Assembly (NCBI GenBank): GCA_905480395.1
Contig: CAJQQE010000032.1
Coordinates: 40,999 to 104,998, forward strand
Origin: an uncultured Phycisphaerales bacterium
GTDB lineage: Bacteria; Planctomycetota; Phycisphaerae; Phycisphaerales; SM1A02
Direction: 5' to 3'
DNA: 64,000 nucleotides
Shown here piece by piece: positions 26,731 through 35,062 of this stretch. Both the position numbers and the translations under genes were made by a program. Position 1 is the stretch's first letter, and each line of letters starts with the position of its first letter. Under the pieces are notes generated by a model. The model was not told where the DNA came from. It ran no database searches and saw only the letters and a program-made list of their open reading frames with translations.

Positions 26731-27483
26731 ATGGCAGACGCAGCGCGAAAAAGGCAATCATCCGAAGGAGTGGACAACGCCGGGGATTACCGGGCGCCGA
26801 CTCCACCTCGGGGTGTCATCTCCAATGGAGCGAGTGGAACGCACGCGGCGCTTGATCCCGACCCTGATCGGTCGGGCGTGCTTGGCGCGGTCCGAACTGA
26901 CGAGCCGATCGTCGATCCCGACCTTGAGTTGATCGAAGCGTGGCGGAATGGTTCCACGGCCGCGCTGGAGAGCCTGTTCAAGAAATCCCAAGGCCGCACC
27001 TACGGATTGTGTTTGAGAATGCTCGGCCGCCCTGAGGTCGCTGCAGACGTCGCTCAAGATGCATTCCTCCGAATGTACGAGGGGTTGCCACGATTCGATG
27101 GCCGGGCCCGTTTCAGTACTTGGAGCGTCCGGGTGACGCTGAACTGCGTGTATTCCCACCTGAGGCGGGAAAAACTCCGCAAGCACGCGCCGCTTCCGGG
27201 ATCGGAATCCGGGTTTGAGCCAAGAAGCAGGGAACCAATCCCATCCCAGGGCATCGAACATGAGGACCTCTCCCGAGGCGTCGTGGCCGGACTTGGAATG
27301 CTCGACCTTCAGGCTCGAGCGATTCTGGTTCTTCGAGATCTCCAAGGACTCGACTACGGCGATATCGCAGAGGTCATTGGAACGCCGATCGGCACCGTCA
27401 AAAGCCGATTGTTCCGAGCCCGGGCCGCGCTTCGTGAGGCCCTTGAGCAGATGGGATATGGCTCCGGCGAAGCCGGGCGCTGA
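26731..27483 (+). CDS. RNA polymerase sigma factor, ECF (sigma-70 family)
   Basis: A 250-residue protein starting at ATG 26731. Residues 1-65 are a non-conserved, Pro/Asp-rich extension. Region 2 follows (TYGLCLRMLGRPEVAADVAQDAFLRMYEGLPRFDGRARFSTWSVRV), with the AxDxxQDAF core-binding pattern and the -10-reading FSTW segment. After a linker comes region 4 (LDLQARAILVLRDLQGLDYGDIAEVIGTPIGTVKSRLFRARAALREAL), a helix-turn-helix that reads the -35. It probably turns on a small envelope or stress regulon. The next gene downstream encodes a membrane protein in the position typical of an anti-sigma factor. The gap to it is 171 bases. Confidence 0.88.
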   Translation: MADAARKRQSSEGVDNAGDYRAPTPPRGVISNGASGTHAALDPDPDRSGVLGAVRTDEPIVDPDLELIEAWRNGSTAALESLFKKSQGRTYGLCLRMLGRPEVAADVAQDAFLRMYEGLPRFDGRARFSTWSVRVTLNCVYSHLRREKLRKHAPLPGSESGFEPRSREPIPSQGIEHEDLSRGVVAGLGMLDLQARAILVLRDLQGLDYGDIAEVIGTPIGTVKSRLFRARAALREALEQMGYGSGEAGR

Positions 27484-27654
27484 CCAGAAGTTCGAGGTAC
27501 ACCGAATCGTTCGCGGTTTGGTGTTATTTTCTAGGTGGTCGGCGACGTCACAGCCCTTCTGGCCTGACCCTCCGAACATTCGATCGAACGTGAGTTCTCG
27601 GCAACGAGATATCAAGACCTCTGAAGCAAGACCTCTGAAGCGTGTGACTGTTCG

Positions 27655-28857
27655 ATGATGAAGAACGAAGTCTCCAAAAATCCATTGGATCAGTCCGATC
27701 CCCTCGCCGAGTCCCTTGGCTTTGCGGGATTTGATGCTATCGATCTACTTCGCTTTGTCGAATCGGAGATGGGAGACGAGGAGCAGATCGCATTCATCGA
27801 ACAAGTTCGTTCCGGAGATGCCGATGCGGCTCATCGACTTGCTCGGATGAAGCATGATCACGATGCCATGCAGCGGGTCCCGGAATCCGTTTCAGGCCGG
27901 GACCTCCTCGCGTCCGTACGGTCGAGGATCGCGAGAGGCGAGTTGATTGAAGATCAGTTGTTTGCGGACCCCGGCCTCGAACCAACCGACTTGATGTCGA
28001 AGTCGATCGAGGATCTGGCTCGCCGTCGTCGAAGAGACCGGCGCCGTCCGTTTGAATGGGCGGCGGCGGGAATCACCGTGGCGATGCTTGCGGGTATCCT
28101 CGCAACGCGTTTGATTGACGGCGATCCAAGCGACGGAGTCACCACGTTGGCGGCCGAGAAGGACGGGTTGAAGATTGACGCGTATCAAGGGCCGCCGGCT
28201 GAGAACAGCGTGGTGGATAACCGCCGCAGCACGAATACGGCCCGACTCGATCGAAGGCCGGCGTTGGGTTCGAATGTCGCAGACGCGGATCGAACCTCGA
28301 CGCCCCAGATCGACCGCGAACCCTCTTCTGTCTTGGCTTCCTTCGGTCTCGCAGTATCAGGGGATGGAGGCGAGGCCTTCGAAGTCGGACTTGCCTCGCT
28401 CGTCTTAGATGCGAACGCAGTGCTGATTCGGAATCTCACATTGGCAGAGAGCATGGCCGCCTCGACCGGCCAATTCAAGGCCGGGCTCGAGCAATATTCC
28501 GGTCAATCGAGTGCACGGCCTCGAGGCGAAACCCTGCAGCCGCCGCCGATCGTTGGGATGTCAGATGACGTTCCGGGCAGCATGATTCGGATCGACCTCG
28601 CCGAACGTGGATTTCAGTATGCCATCGTGGTGGCACGGTCTGAGGTCGAGGGCATTCTTGCCCGATTGAGCGGTATGGAGGTCGGCGATGAGGCTGGCGA
28701 GGGAGCACGGTTGATCCCGTCCCTGACCAGGCAGCCGGAGACGGCCTTTCGCCAAGATGCATGGTCGAGTTGGTCGCAGCAGGCCAAAGCGAGGCCGAAT
28801 TCATCGTCACCTTCGGCCATGCTGATCGTGCCCATCGCGATCGTTCCAAACGACTGA
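27655..28857 (+). CDS. Single-pass membrane protein, putative anti-sigma factor
   Basis: A 400-residue protein. The cytoplasmic N-terminus (about 1-131) is helical and acidic, with DLLRFVESEMGDEEQIAFIEQV, which resembles the start of zinc-free anti-sigma domains, and ends in a run of arginines. One membrane helix (about 132-154) follows, and then a 245-residue, presumably periplasmic, domain with LVLDANAVLIRNLTLAESMAAS and RGFQYAIVVARSEVEGILARLSG. No zinc-binding HxxxCxxC motif is present. Position after an ECF sigma gene supports an anti-sigma role; the domain itself is not recognised. Two ATGs (27655 and 27658) are possible. Confidence 0.6.
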   Translation: MMKNEVSKNPLDQSDPLAESLGFAGFDAIDLLRFVESEMGDEEQIAFIEQVRSGDADAAHRLARMKHDHDAMQRVPESVSGRDLLASVRSRIARGELIEDQLFADPGLEPTDLMSKSIEDLARRRRRDRRRPFEWAAAGITVAMLAGILATRLIDGDPSDGVTTLAAEKDGLKIDAYQGPPAENSVVDNRRSTNTARLDRRPALGSNVADADRTSTPQIDREPSSVLASFGLAVSGDGGEAFEVGLASLVLDANAVLIRNLTLAESMAASTGQFKAGLEQYSGQSSARPRGETLQPPPIVGMSDDVPGSMIRIDLAERGFQYAIVVARSEVEGILARLSGMEVGDEAGEGARLIPSLTRQPETAFRQDAWSSWSQQAKARPNSSSPSAMLIVPIAIVPND

Positions 28858-28914
28858 TCAGACGCCGGAGCAGAATTCCGATTCCAAGGCTCGTCTGCCC
28901 CAGAGGTCGAAAGT

Positions 28915-29607
28915 TCAGTGCTCGGTGGACGTCTTGCGTCCCACTCGTGGTTCCGCACCGGTGCGGATTCGCATGAGGTTTTTTCGATGGCGGAAGACCA
29001 CAAACGTGGCGATCGCCCCGGTGACGATTAGAAAGGGAAGCGAGGCCCGCAGCGATCCATCTTCGCCGCCGAGGGCCATGGCGACGACCGTCGAAGGCAA
29101 CACGATTCCGCCCACCACGCTGGCCAGCGACATGTACCGCGTCAGTCCGAGGGTGATCGCCCACACCAAAAACGCCGCGAGGGCGGGTACGGTGAGTACC
29201 GGCCACATCGCGAGTACCGCACCGAAACCGGTGGCGACGCCCTTGCCCCCTCGAAATCCAATCCACGGTGAGAAGCAGTGGCCGAGGATCGCGCAGACCG
29301 CGACCAAGAGCCATCCCCACGCGGCGTCGGTAGATGGAATCGCCATGCCCAACAGACCGCCGAGCCAGCCAGAGATCAGCACCGGAGCGGCACCCTTGAG
29401 GGCATCGAGGAGAAAGCAGCAGATGCCAAAACGTTTACCCAGCACGCGACCGACGTTGGTCGATCCTGGATTCCCAGAACCAACTTGGCGGATGTCGACG
29501 CCCTGACGTCTGGCGATGATCACCCCGAACGGCACGCTCCCCGATAAAAACGCGATCCCGGACCAGACCCACCAGTACCATCCGAATTGCAGTGCCGCTT
29601 CAGTCAT
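28915..29607 (-). CDS. plsY: Glycerol-3-phosphate acyltransferase (acyl-phosphate dependent)
   Basis: An inner-membrane enzyme that moves an acyl group from acyl-phosphate to glycerol 3-phosphate, the first step of phospholipid synthesis. The ATG at 29607 gives 230 residues with several membrane helices. The three PlsY motifs are present: SGSVPFGVIIAR, GSGNPGSTNVGRVLGKR and GHCFSPWIGFRGGKGVATGFG. It starts two bases after the stop of the heptosyltransferase gene, so it is the last gene of the gmhB-hyp-waaF-plsY operon. TATCGT seven bases upstream might give an extra internal start. Confidence 0.93.
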   Translation of the reverse strand: MTEAALQFGWYWWVWSGIAFLSGSVPFGVIIARRQGVDIRQVGSGNPGSTNVGRVLGKRFGICCFLLDALKGAAPVLISGWLGGLLGMAIPSTDAAWGWLLVAVCAILGHCFSPWIGFRGGKGVATGFGAVLAMWPVLTVPALAAFLVWAITLGLTRYMSLASVVGGIVLPSTVVAMALGGEDGSLRASLPFLIVTGAIATFVVFRHRKNLMRIRTGAEPRVGRKTSTEH

Positions 29608-29609
29608 GC

Positions 29610-30677
29610 CTAGGACGATACCGATTCCGAGTCGCGAGGCTTGAGAAGGGTGTCTCTGACGGCAAAGAGGACATCGCTTACCGGAATTCGATCGACCCGG
29701 CACATTTTCGGAAAGCGGTCGGCAACCTGTTCCTCCGGGAGAAAGGGCTCGCCGAGGAGAATTCGCTCTCGAGCGCCGCGGAGCGTGGTCCATCGGTGAT
29801 CCGTCGGACCGAAGAGCGCCACCGTCGGAATTCCCAGCGCTACGGCGAGATGTCGGGGCCCCGTGTCATTGGTGACCAGCACCGAGCAGCGTTCGATCGC
29901 GCCACGAAGTGATTCAAGGCTCAGGCCGCGGGCGGCGAGATCGATCACTCGAGGCCCGTCGCCTCCGTTAGCCTTCTGCTTGAGTTCCAAAAGAAGGTCC
30001 CGTTCATCCGGGCCGCCGAAGAGGGCCACGGTTCCAGCCATCGATCCGAGTCGACGCGCGAGCTCGGCGAATCGATCGGCCGGCCAGCGCTTCATCAACT
30101 TGCTCCCACCGGGCACGAATCCCACGATCGGACCAGAGACGCCGTCCAGCAGTTGGGAGGCGGCCTCGTGTTCGTTCGGCGTGGTGGTGAGTCGAGGCAG
30201 TCGATCTCCGACCGTGATTCCAAAGGCGGACTCGACCAGAGTCGCATAGAAATCGACCGTCGGGCAGGGCTTCGTCCGAGCGGGAGGCCTGATCGGATGG
30301 GTCAGCATGACCCGACGTCCGTCCCGGGCGAATCCGATCCGGGGGCGGATTCGAGAGATGACCCCGCCCAGTCCGGATCTAAAACTACCCCTGAGAAGTA
30401 GTACGGCATCGGCGTCGGCGGCTCGAAGTGCTTGGCCACACGCGAGCGGGCCAAAGAATCCTTTGTCGTCGATTCCGGCGATCGACGAAATGGCCGGGTG
30501 TCCTTCGAGCATCGAGACGGCGGACTTTTTTCCGAACAGGGACAACTCCAGCGATGGTGCCGCCAGATGGATGGCGCGAATCGATGGCTCTGCCATCACG
30601 GCGTCGCCGAGCCAGTTGGGCATCATGATTGCCAGCCGACGGAACTGAGACGGATCCACTGGAGGTTTCGTCATCAT
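29610..30677 (-). CDS. Glycosyltransferase family 9 protein (heptosyltransferase-like)
   Basis: A 355-residue GT9 protein, the family of LPS core heptosyltransferases (WaaF/WaaC). It begins RRLAIMMPNWLGDAVMAEPSIRAI, the typical N-terminal acceptor-domain motif. It has GFVPGGSKLMKRWPADRFAEL and VLVTNDTGPRHLAVALGIPTVALFGPTDHRWT, the nucleotide-sugar-binding motif. The sequence is closest in character to WaaF. Together with a GmhB-like phosphatase upstream this points to ADP-heptose use in an LPS-like inner core. The start overlaps the end of the preceding small gene, so translation is coupled. Confidence 0.85.
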   Translation of the reverse strand: MMTKPPVDPSQFRRLAIMMPNWLGDAVMAEPSIRAIHLAAPSLELSLFGKKSAVSMLEGHPAISSIAGIDDKGFFGPLACGQALRAADADAVLLLRGSFRSGLGGVISRIRPRIGFARDGRRVMLTHPIRPPARTKPCPTVDFYATLVESAFGITVGDRLPRLTTTPNEHEAASQLLDGVSGPIVGFVPGGSKLMKRWPADRFAELARRLGSMAGTVALFGGPDERDLLLELKQKANGGDGPRVIDLAARGLSLESLRGAIERCSVLVTNDTGPRHLAVALGIPTVALFGPTDHRWTTLRGARERILLGEPFLPEEQVADRFPKMCRVDRIPVSDVLFAVRDTLLKPRDSESVSS

Positions 30678-30985
30678 TGATCATCCGCCTCATCGCGTTG
30701 ATCCTCATCGGGGCCAGCCATCCAGAGATGACGGCCGCAATGTTCAAAGTGCCAGTGATCCGTCGATCGCCGTAATTCAGCAAGTAACCCGATGGCCATC
30801 AACGTTGATCCGTGGACCCGGATGGTGAGCCGATTCGTCTCACACTCAACATCTTCCAGTTCGACGCCGGTACGTTCCGCGATTCCTCGGGTGGCGGCGA
30901 TGACGGTTTCGCGAATCCGCGGATCGTCGAGATCCGCATCGCGATGCGTTGAGAGCGAAGCCGATGCCGACTCGTGGTGGCTCAT
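30674..30985 (-). CDS. Small hypothetical protein in the heptose operon
   Basis: A 103-residue protein starting at ATG 30985 with GGAA six bases upstream. It overlaps both neighbours by four bases or so, indicating operon membership. The core (residues about 22-90: RIRETVIAATRGIAERTGVE, TIRVHGSTLMAIGLLAELRR, WHFEHCGRHLWM) has an alpha/beta pattern of a small globular domain. The C-terminus is acidic. No family is recognised. Its place between gmhB and waaF suggests an envelope-related role, which is inference. Confidence 0.65.
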   Translation of the reverse strand: MSHHESASASLSTHRDADLDDPRIRETVIAATRGIAERTGVELEDVECETNRLTIRVHGSTLMAIGLLAELRRSTDHWHFEHCGRHLWMAGPDEDQRDEADDQ

Positions 30986-31797
30986 CGTCGTTCCAGCAGG
31001 AGGCTCGCGATCGATGCGAGCAGAATGACCATCGTCACGAGCATCCACGCGAGGAAGTTCTGCGGTTCCTCTAGGAATAGCAGGCCCGCGACGAAGGGCA
31101 GCGGGGCGAGCAGCAACAGGCCCGCGCCGATGGCCCGAGCGGATCCGGTCCCACGGGGCCGGCTCGATTCCGCTAAGTCGTCAATCGCTCGACGCAATTG
31201 AGAGAATTCAGTCATCTCCTCACCGCGACCACGGGAGGGCTTTCCCGACGCAAGGATGAGGTCGACGGCCTCACCAAAGTTAGTGGCCGAGGCGGTGGGG
31301 GCGACTGCGAAGGTCGCAGATTCCGGCAGGGAGCCAAGCTGAACGGTTCGGCAGCCCGCCGAATGCCCGGCCTCGATGTCTCGTGGCTGGTCGCCGATCA
31401 TCCAACTCCCGGTCAGGTCGAGACCGAGATCCCGTGCGGCCTGCAGCAACATGCCGGGCTGTGGTTTTCGCCAAGGATGTTCCCTTCGGTACGCATCCAC
31501 GGTGGCTTCAGGATGAAAGGGACAGTAATAGAAGCGGTCAATGAGCCCGCGGCGACCCGCAGCATGATCGACCAGTCCGGCAATCTCGCGATGCACGCGG
31601 TCCACATCGTCCTCGCCGTAGCGGCCTCGTGCCACACCGCCTTGATTGGTGACCACGACCAGGCGATATCCAGCATCACGAAGCCTGCGGAGCCCATCGG
31701 GTACGCCATCGAGGAGGGCAACACGCGCGGGATCCCCGAGATCGCCGTCATTGGCGATAAGGGTGTTGTCTCGATCGAGGAATACGACGGGATCCAT
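30982..31797 (-). CDS. HAD-IIIA phosphatase (GmhB-like) fused to two membrane helices
   Basis: The first 180 residues are a HAD hydrolase. They show VVFLDRDNTL with Asp8 and Asp10, VVTNQGGVARG, CPFHPEA, RKPQPGM and MIGDQPRDIEAG. These match D-glycero-D-manno-heptose 1,7-bisphosphate phosphatase (GmhB). That enzyme makes an ADP-heptose precursor. The GmhB zinc loop normally has two further cysteines after CPHHP; here the segment reads VDAYRREHPWRKP, so zinc binding looks lost. Residues 195-271 form an extra domain with two membrane helices (about 222-242 and 248-268), absent from GmhB. The fused form would be membrane-bound. A separate start at Met195 is possible but has poor ribosome-site spacing. 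Confidence 0.78.
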   Translation of the reverse strand: MDPVVFLDRDNTLIANDGDLGDPARVALLDGVPDGLRRLRDAGYRLVVVTNQGGVARGRYGEDDVDRVHREIAGLVDHAAGRRGLIDRFYYCPFHPEATVDAYRREHPWRKPQPGMLLQAARDLGLDLTGSWMIGDQPRDIEAGHSAGCRTVQLGSLPESATFAVAPTASATNFGEAVDLILASGKPSRGRGEEMTEFSQLRRAIDDLAESSRPRGTGSARAIGAGLLLLAPLPFVAGLLFLEEPQNFLAWMLVTMVILLASIASLLLERR

Positions 31798-31959
31798 GAG
31801 CCCTGAAGGATATCCGCACCTTCGCCCGATCGTGGTGGAAATCGCAGTCGATCATTTCGGAACCCGCATTCCGCGATCGGGGAGGCTAGGCTTCGCGGTT
31901 CGGTCAGTCATGGCCTCTCGGTGGTCGAGAGATTCGGATACTCGGAAGGTGTGAGATCA

Positions 31960-33255
31960 ATGATGCAGGACAGTCACAAAGGACTCGGCGGACTTGGCAT
32001 TCTTGCGGGCGGAGGTCCGGCTCCAGGGATCAACGGGGTCATCGCCGCGGCGACGATTCGAGCTCGGCTTGAAGGACTGCCCGTGCATGGCCTCCTCAAT
32101 GGCTTTTCCGGGCTCATGGCTGGCGACGCCGAGGCGATTCGATCGCTGGACATCGAAGACGTCAGCCGGATGCACTACCGGGGCGGGTCCATGCTCGGCA
32201 TCGCTCGGGCCAACCCCACTCGCCGCGAAGAAGATCTTGACCGCGTCATCGCGGGCCTGGAATCGAAAGGAATCGACAAACTCATCACGATCGGCGGTGA
32301 TGACACCGCGTATTCGGCGTACCGGGTCAGTCTCCAGGCCAAGGGGCGGATCGCGGTCGCCCATGTTCCCAAGACCATTGATAACGATCTCGATCTTCCG
32401 CCGCAGATCGATACCTTCGGGTATCAGACCGCCCGCGCGGTTGGTGTGGACATCGTGCGAAACCTCATGACCGACGCGAAGACCACTCGTCGCTGGTATC
32501 TCGTGGTGGCGATGGGCCGGAGCGCGGGCCATCTTGCCTTGGGCATTGGAAAAGCGGCGGGTGCCACGCTCACCATCGTTCCGGAAGAATTCGGCGGCAA
32601 GACGGTTCCGCTCTCGACGCTGGTGGACACGCTGGTCGGTGCGATCATCAAGCGGCGATTGGATGGACGTGAGGATGGCGTGGCGGTCATCGCCGAAGGG
32701 GCGGCCTTGTCGATCGATGCGGCGGATCTCGACCAACTCGGCGTGATCGAGCGAGACGCCCATGGTCATGTTCGACTGGCGGAACTCGATTTCGGGCGAG
32801 CCTTGAAGCAGCAGGTTCGTACCGCGCTCGAAGCGCTGGGAATCGAGAGCACGATCGTCGAGAAAAACATTGGTTACGAACTTCGTTGTGCGGATCCCGT
32901 GCCTGCGGACCTCGAATACTGCCGGGATCTTGGGTATTGCGCCGCAAAGTATCTGATTGAGGGCGGAAACGGATCGCTCATTTCCATGCAGGGCGGCCGA
33001 TTCGTTCCGGTACCACTCTCCAGCATGCTGGATTCTGAGACGAATCGGATGCAGGTCCGGCTGGTCGACGTGAATTCGACCCGGTACGCGATCGCACGCC
33101 GTTACATGATCAGGATCCGACGCGACGACATCGATGATCCCGCCATGCTGGCGCAGCTCTCCTCGGCCTCCGGCCTAACGCCCAGCGAGTTCAAGACCAG
33201 GTTCCAGCCACTGGTCGATCGAGAACCGCCTTCGCTGCATCTGCCCATCACCTGA
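31960..33255 (+). CDS. Phosphofructokinase, PPi-dependent type
   Basis: Phosphorylates fructose 6-phosphate in glycolysis. The 431-residue protein begins GLGGLGILAGGGPAPGINGVI. Two positions mark the phosphoryl donor: GGDD (112-115) where ATP enzymes have GGDG, and PKTIDND (137-143) where ATP enzymes have PGTIDND. Asp and Lys at these sites are the established signature of PPi-dependent enzymes, which are reversible and energy-saving. MGRSAGHLALGIG and VPEEF also match that group. The ATG at 31960 has GGAAGG upstream; a longer frame lacks family similarity. It stands alone between the envelope operon and lysS. Confidence 0.87.
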   Translation: MMQDSHKGLGGLGILAGGGPAPGINGVIAAATIRARLEGLPVHGLLNGFSGLMAGDAEAIRSLDIEDVSRMHYRGGSMLGIARANPTRREEDLDRVIAGLESKGIDKLITIGGDDTAYSAYRVSLQAKGRIAVAHVPKTIDNDLDLPPQIDTFGYQTARAVGVDIVRNLMTDAKTTRRWYLVVAMGRSAGHLALGIGKAAGATLTIVPEEFGGKTVPLSTLVDTLVGAIIKRRLDGREDGVAVIAEGAALSIDAADLDQLGVIERDAHGHVRLAELDFGRALKQQVRTALEALGIESTIVEKNIGYELRCADPVPADLEYCRDLGYCAAKYLIEGGNGSLISMQGGRFVPVPLSSMLDSETNRMQVRLVDVNSTRYAIARRYMIRIRRDDIDDPAMLAQLSSASGLTPSEFKTRFQPLVDREPPSLHLPIT

Positions 33256-33344
33256 AATCCGGAGCCGGAGGGGCCGACATCAGTGATCACCGGCCTCGAC
33301 CTTGGCCGTCGATGGGTAGAATGTCATCGTCGGCGTTGCGTCCG

Positions 33345-33401
33345 ATGAATGTCCCGTCACGCACCATCCATTCGCCCCGTATTCGCGAGCCGATCCCTTG
33401 A
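33345..33401 (+). other. Possible upstream ORF overlapping the lysS start
   Basis: An 18-codon frame begins ATGAATGTC at 33345 and its TGA (33399-33401) overlaps the TTG start of lysS (33398-33400). TAGAAT at 33317-33322 is a plausible -10 box for this leader. The peptide (MNVPSRTIHSPR...) contains no lysine, so simple Lys-codon attenuation is not suggested. Termination-reinitiation could instead lead ribosomes to the weak TTG. Confidence 0.35.
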
Positions 33402-35035
33402 GCGAGCCGACTGCTTCCGATTCCACGTCCGAACCGACGGCCCCGGTCGCTACCGAAGCCGATCTCCGCAATCTGGTCGCAGCGCGACGTCAGAAACTTC
33501 GGTTTCTTCGCGAGGAACTTGGCCTCCAGCCTTACGGTTGCCGAGTCGACGGGCTGGTTGACCTTGCCACCGCGCGTGCGACCTTTGACGAAGCGGCGCA
33601 CGACGCCCATGACGCCCACGTCACCTCAGCCGCCGCCGAGACCGACGAAACGCCCGCCGATCCCCGACCTCGCGTTCTTTCTGCCGGACGGGTGATCCAG
33701 CATCGCGACATCGGAAAACTCGTCTTCCTTCGGCTCCGCGACGAGACCGGCGATCTTCAAGTGAGTCTCTCGAAGGCGGCTTGCGACCCCGCGGTTTTTC
33801 GGCTCGCCAAGAAGCTTGACTACGGCGACGTCGTCGTGGCGGGCGGTCCGATGGGACGCACGAAGAAAGGCGAGATCTGTATTTGGTCAGATCGTCTGGA
33901 GATTCACGCGAAGAGCCTGGCCCCGCCGCCGGAGAAATGGCACGGGCTTTCGGATCCGGAGATTCGCTTTCGACGGCGATACGTCGATCTGCATGCGAAT
34001 CCCGCGGCGATCCAGACCCTTCAAGATCGCTCCCGAATCGTCTCGCGGATGCGGAAGTTCATGGAAAATCGAACTTTCCTCGAGGTCGAGACGCCGATGA
34101 TGCAGTCGATGGCGGGCGGCGCGGCGGCGCGGCCGTTCACCACACATCACAACGCGCTGGACATCGATCTCTCGATGCGGATTGCCCCCGAGCTTTATCT
34201 GAAGCGTCTCCTGGTCGGTGGCCTACCGCGGGTCTTCGAGATCAATCGAAACTTCAGGAATGAGGGCGTCGACCGGAGTCACAACCCGGAGTTCACCGCC
34301 ATGGAGGTCTACCAGGCCTTTGGTGACTGCTGGACGATGCTCGAACTCACCGAATCACTGCTTTACGAACTCGCCTGCGCGGCGGCTTCGGATCGTCGGG
34401 CGCGAGGAGACGAGTCGGTGGAAGGTGCCGAGGATGCGCCGGTGCTCCCGTTCGGCGAATTGAAGGTCGACTGGCGAAGACCCTTCGAACAAGTCACCTA
34501 CGGCGAGCTCTTTGAGCGGGCCGTCGGGTTCGACATGCGTGACGAGGCGGCGGTGCGGGCGAAGGTCACGGAACTTCAACTCGCGAAGGCTCAGGGCATG
34601 GACCACTGGTTTGCGGTCAACCAGATCTTCGAGGCGTGTGCGGAGCCGCTGATCGATCCAGCTCGCCCGACGTTCGTGACCGGATATCCCTCGGCGATCA
34701 GTCCACTGACCCGACCTGACCCCGCTGATCCGGTACTTGCCGAACGGTGGGATATCTTCATCGCAGGCATGGAAATTGGCCCGGCGTATACCGAACTGAA
34801 CGACCCGGACATCCAACTGGCGAAGTTCACTGAGCAACTCGCGGGTGCGGACGATGAGGAACAGGCGTTCCGCAATCTGGACGAAGATTTCATCGAGGCG
34901 CTGCGGGTCGGCATGCCGCCCGCGGGCGGTCTGGGCTTGGGCGTCGATCGCATCGTGATGTTGCTGACCGGCAATCTCTCGATCCGCGAAGTGATCGCCT
35001 TTCCGTTGATGCGTCCCGAGGACGGCAACGGCTGA
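33398..35035 (+). CDS. lysS: Lysyl-tRNA synthetase, class II
   Basis: Charges tRNA-Lys. It has 545 residues, slightly longer than the usual 490-510. The N-terminal OB-fold spans about 88-185 (AGRVIQHRDIGKLVFLRLRDETGDLQVS). The class II core follows with motif 1 (RFLEVETPMM-like, here NRTFLEVETPMM), motif 2 (FEINRNFRNEGVDRSHNPEFT) and motif 3 (GLGLGVDRIVMLLTG). The extra length lies in the Ala/Asp-rich N-terminal segment and around RRARGDESVEGAEDAP. The start is a TTG overlapping the stop of a small upstream frame; no ATG exists in frame before the OB-fold. Confidence 0.95.
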   Translation: MSEPTASDSTSEPTAPVATEADLRNLVAARRQKLRFLREELGLQPYGCRVDGLVDLATARATFDEAAHDAHDAHVTSAAAETDETPADPRPRVLSAGRVIQHRDIGKLVFLRLRDETGDLQVSLSKAACDPAVFRLAKKLDYGDVVVAGGPMGRTKKGEICIWSDRLEIHAKSLAPPPEKWHGLSDPEIRFRRRYVDLHANPAAIQTLQDRSRIVSRMRKFMENRTFLEVETPMMQSMAGGAAARPFTTHHNALDIDLSMRIAPELYLKRLLVGGLPRVFEINRNFRNEGVDRSHNPEFTAMEVYQAFGDCWTMLELTESLLYELACAAASDRRARGDESVEGAEDAPVLPFGELKVDWRRPFEQVTYGELFERAVGFDMRDEAAVRAKVTELQLAKAQGMDHWFAVNQIFEACAEPLIDPARPTFVTGYPSAISPLTRPDPADPVLAERWDIFIAGMEIGPAYTELNDPDIQLAKFTEQLAGADDEEQAFRNLDEDFIEALRVGMPPAGGLGLGVDRIVMLLTGNLSIREVIAFPLMRPEDGNG

Positions 35036-35062
35036 TCTTTGGTGGGTGGATCGATTCCAAGG

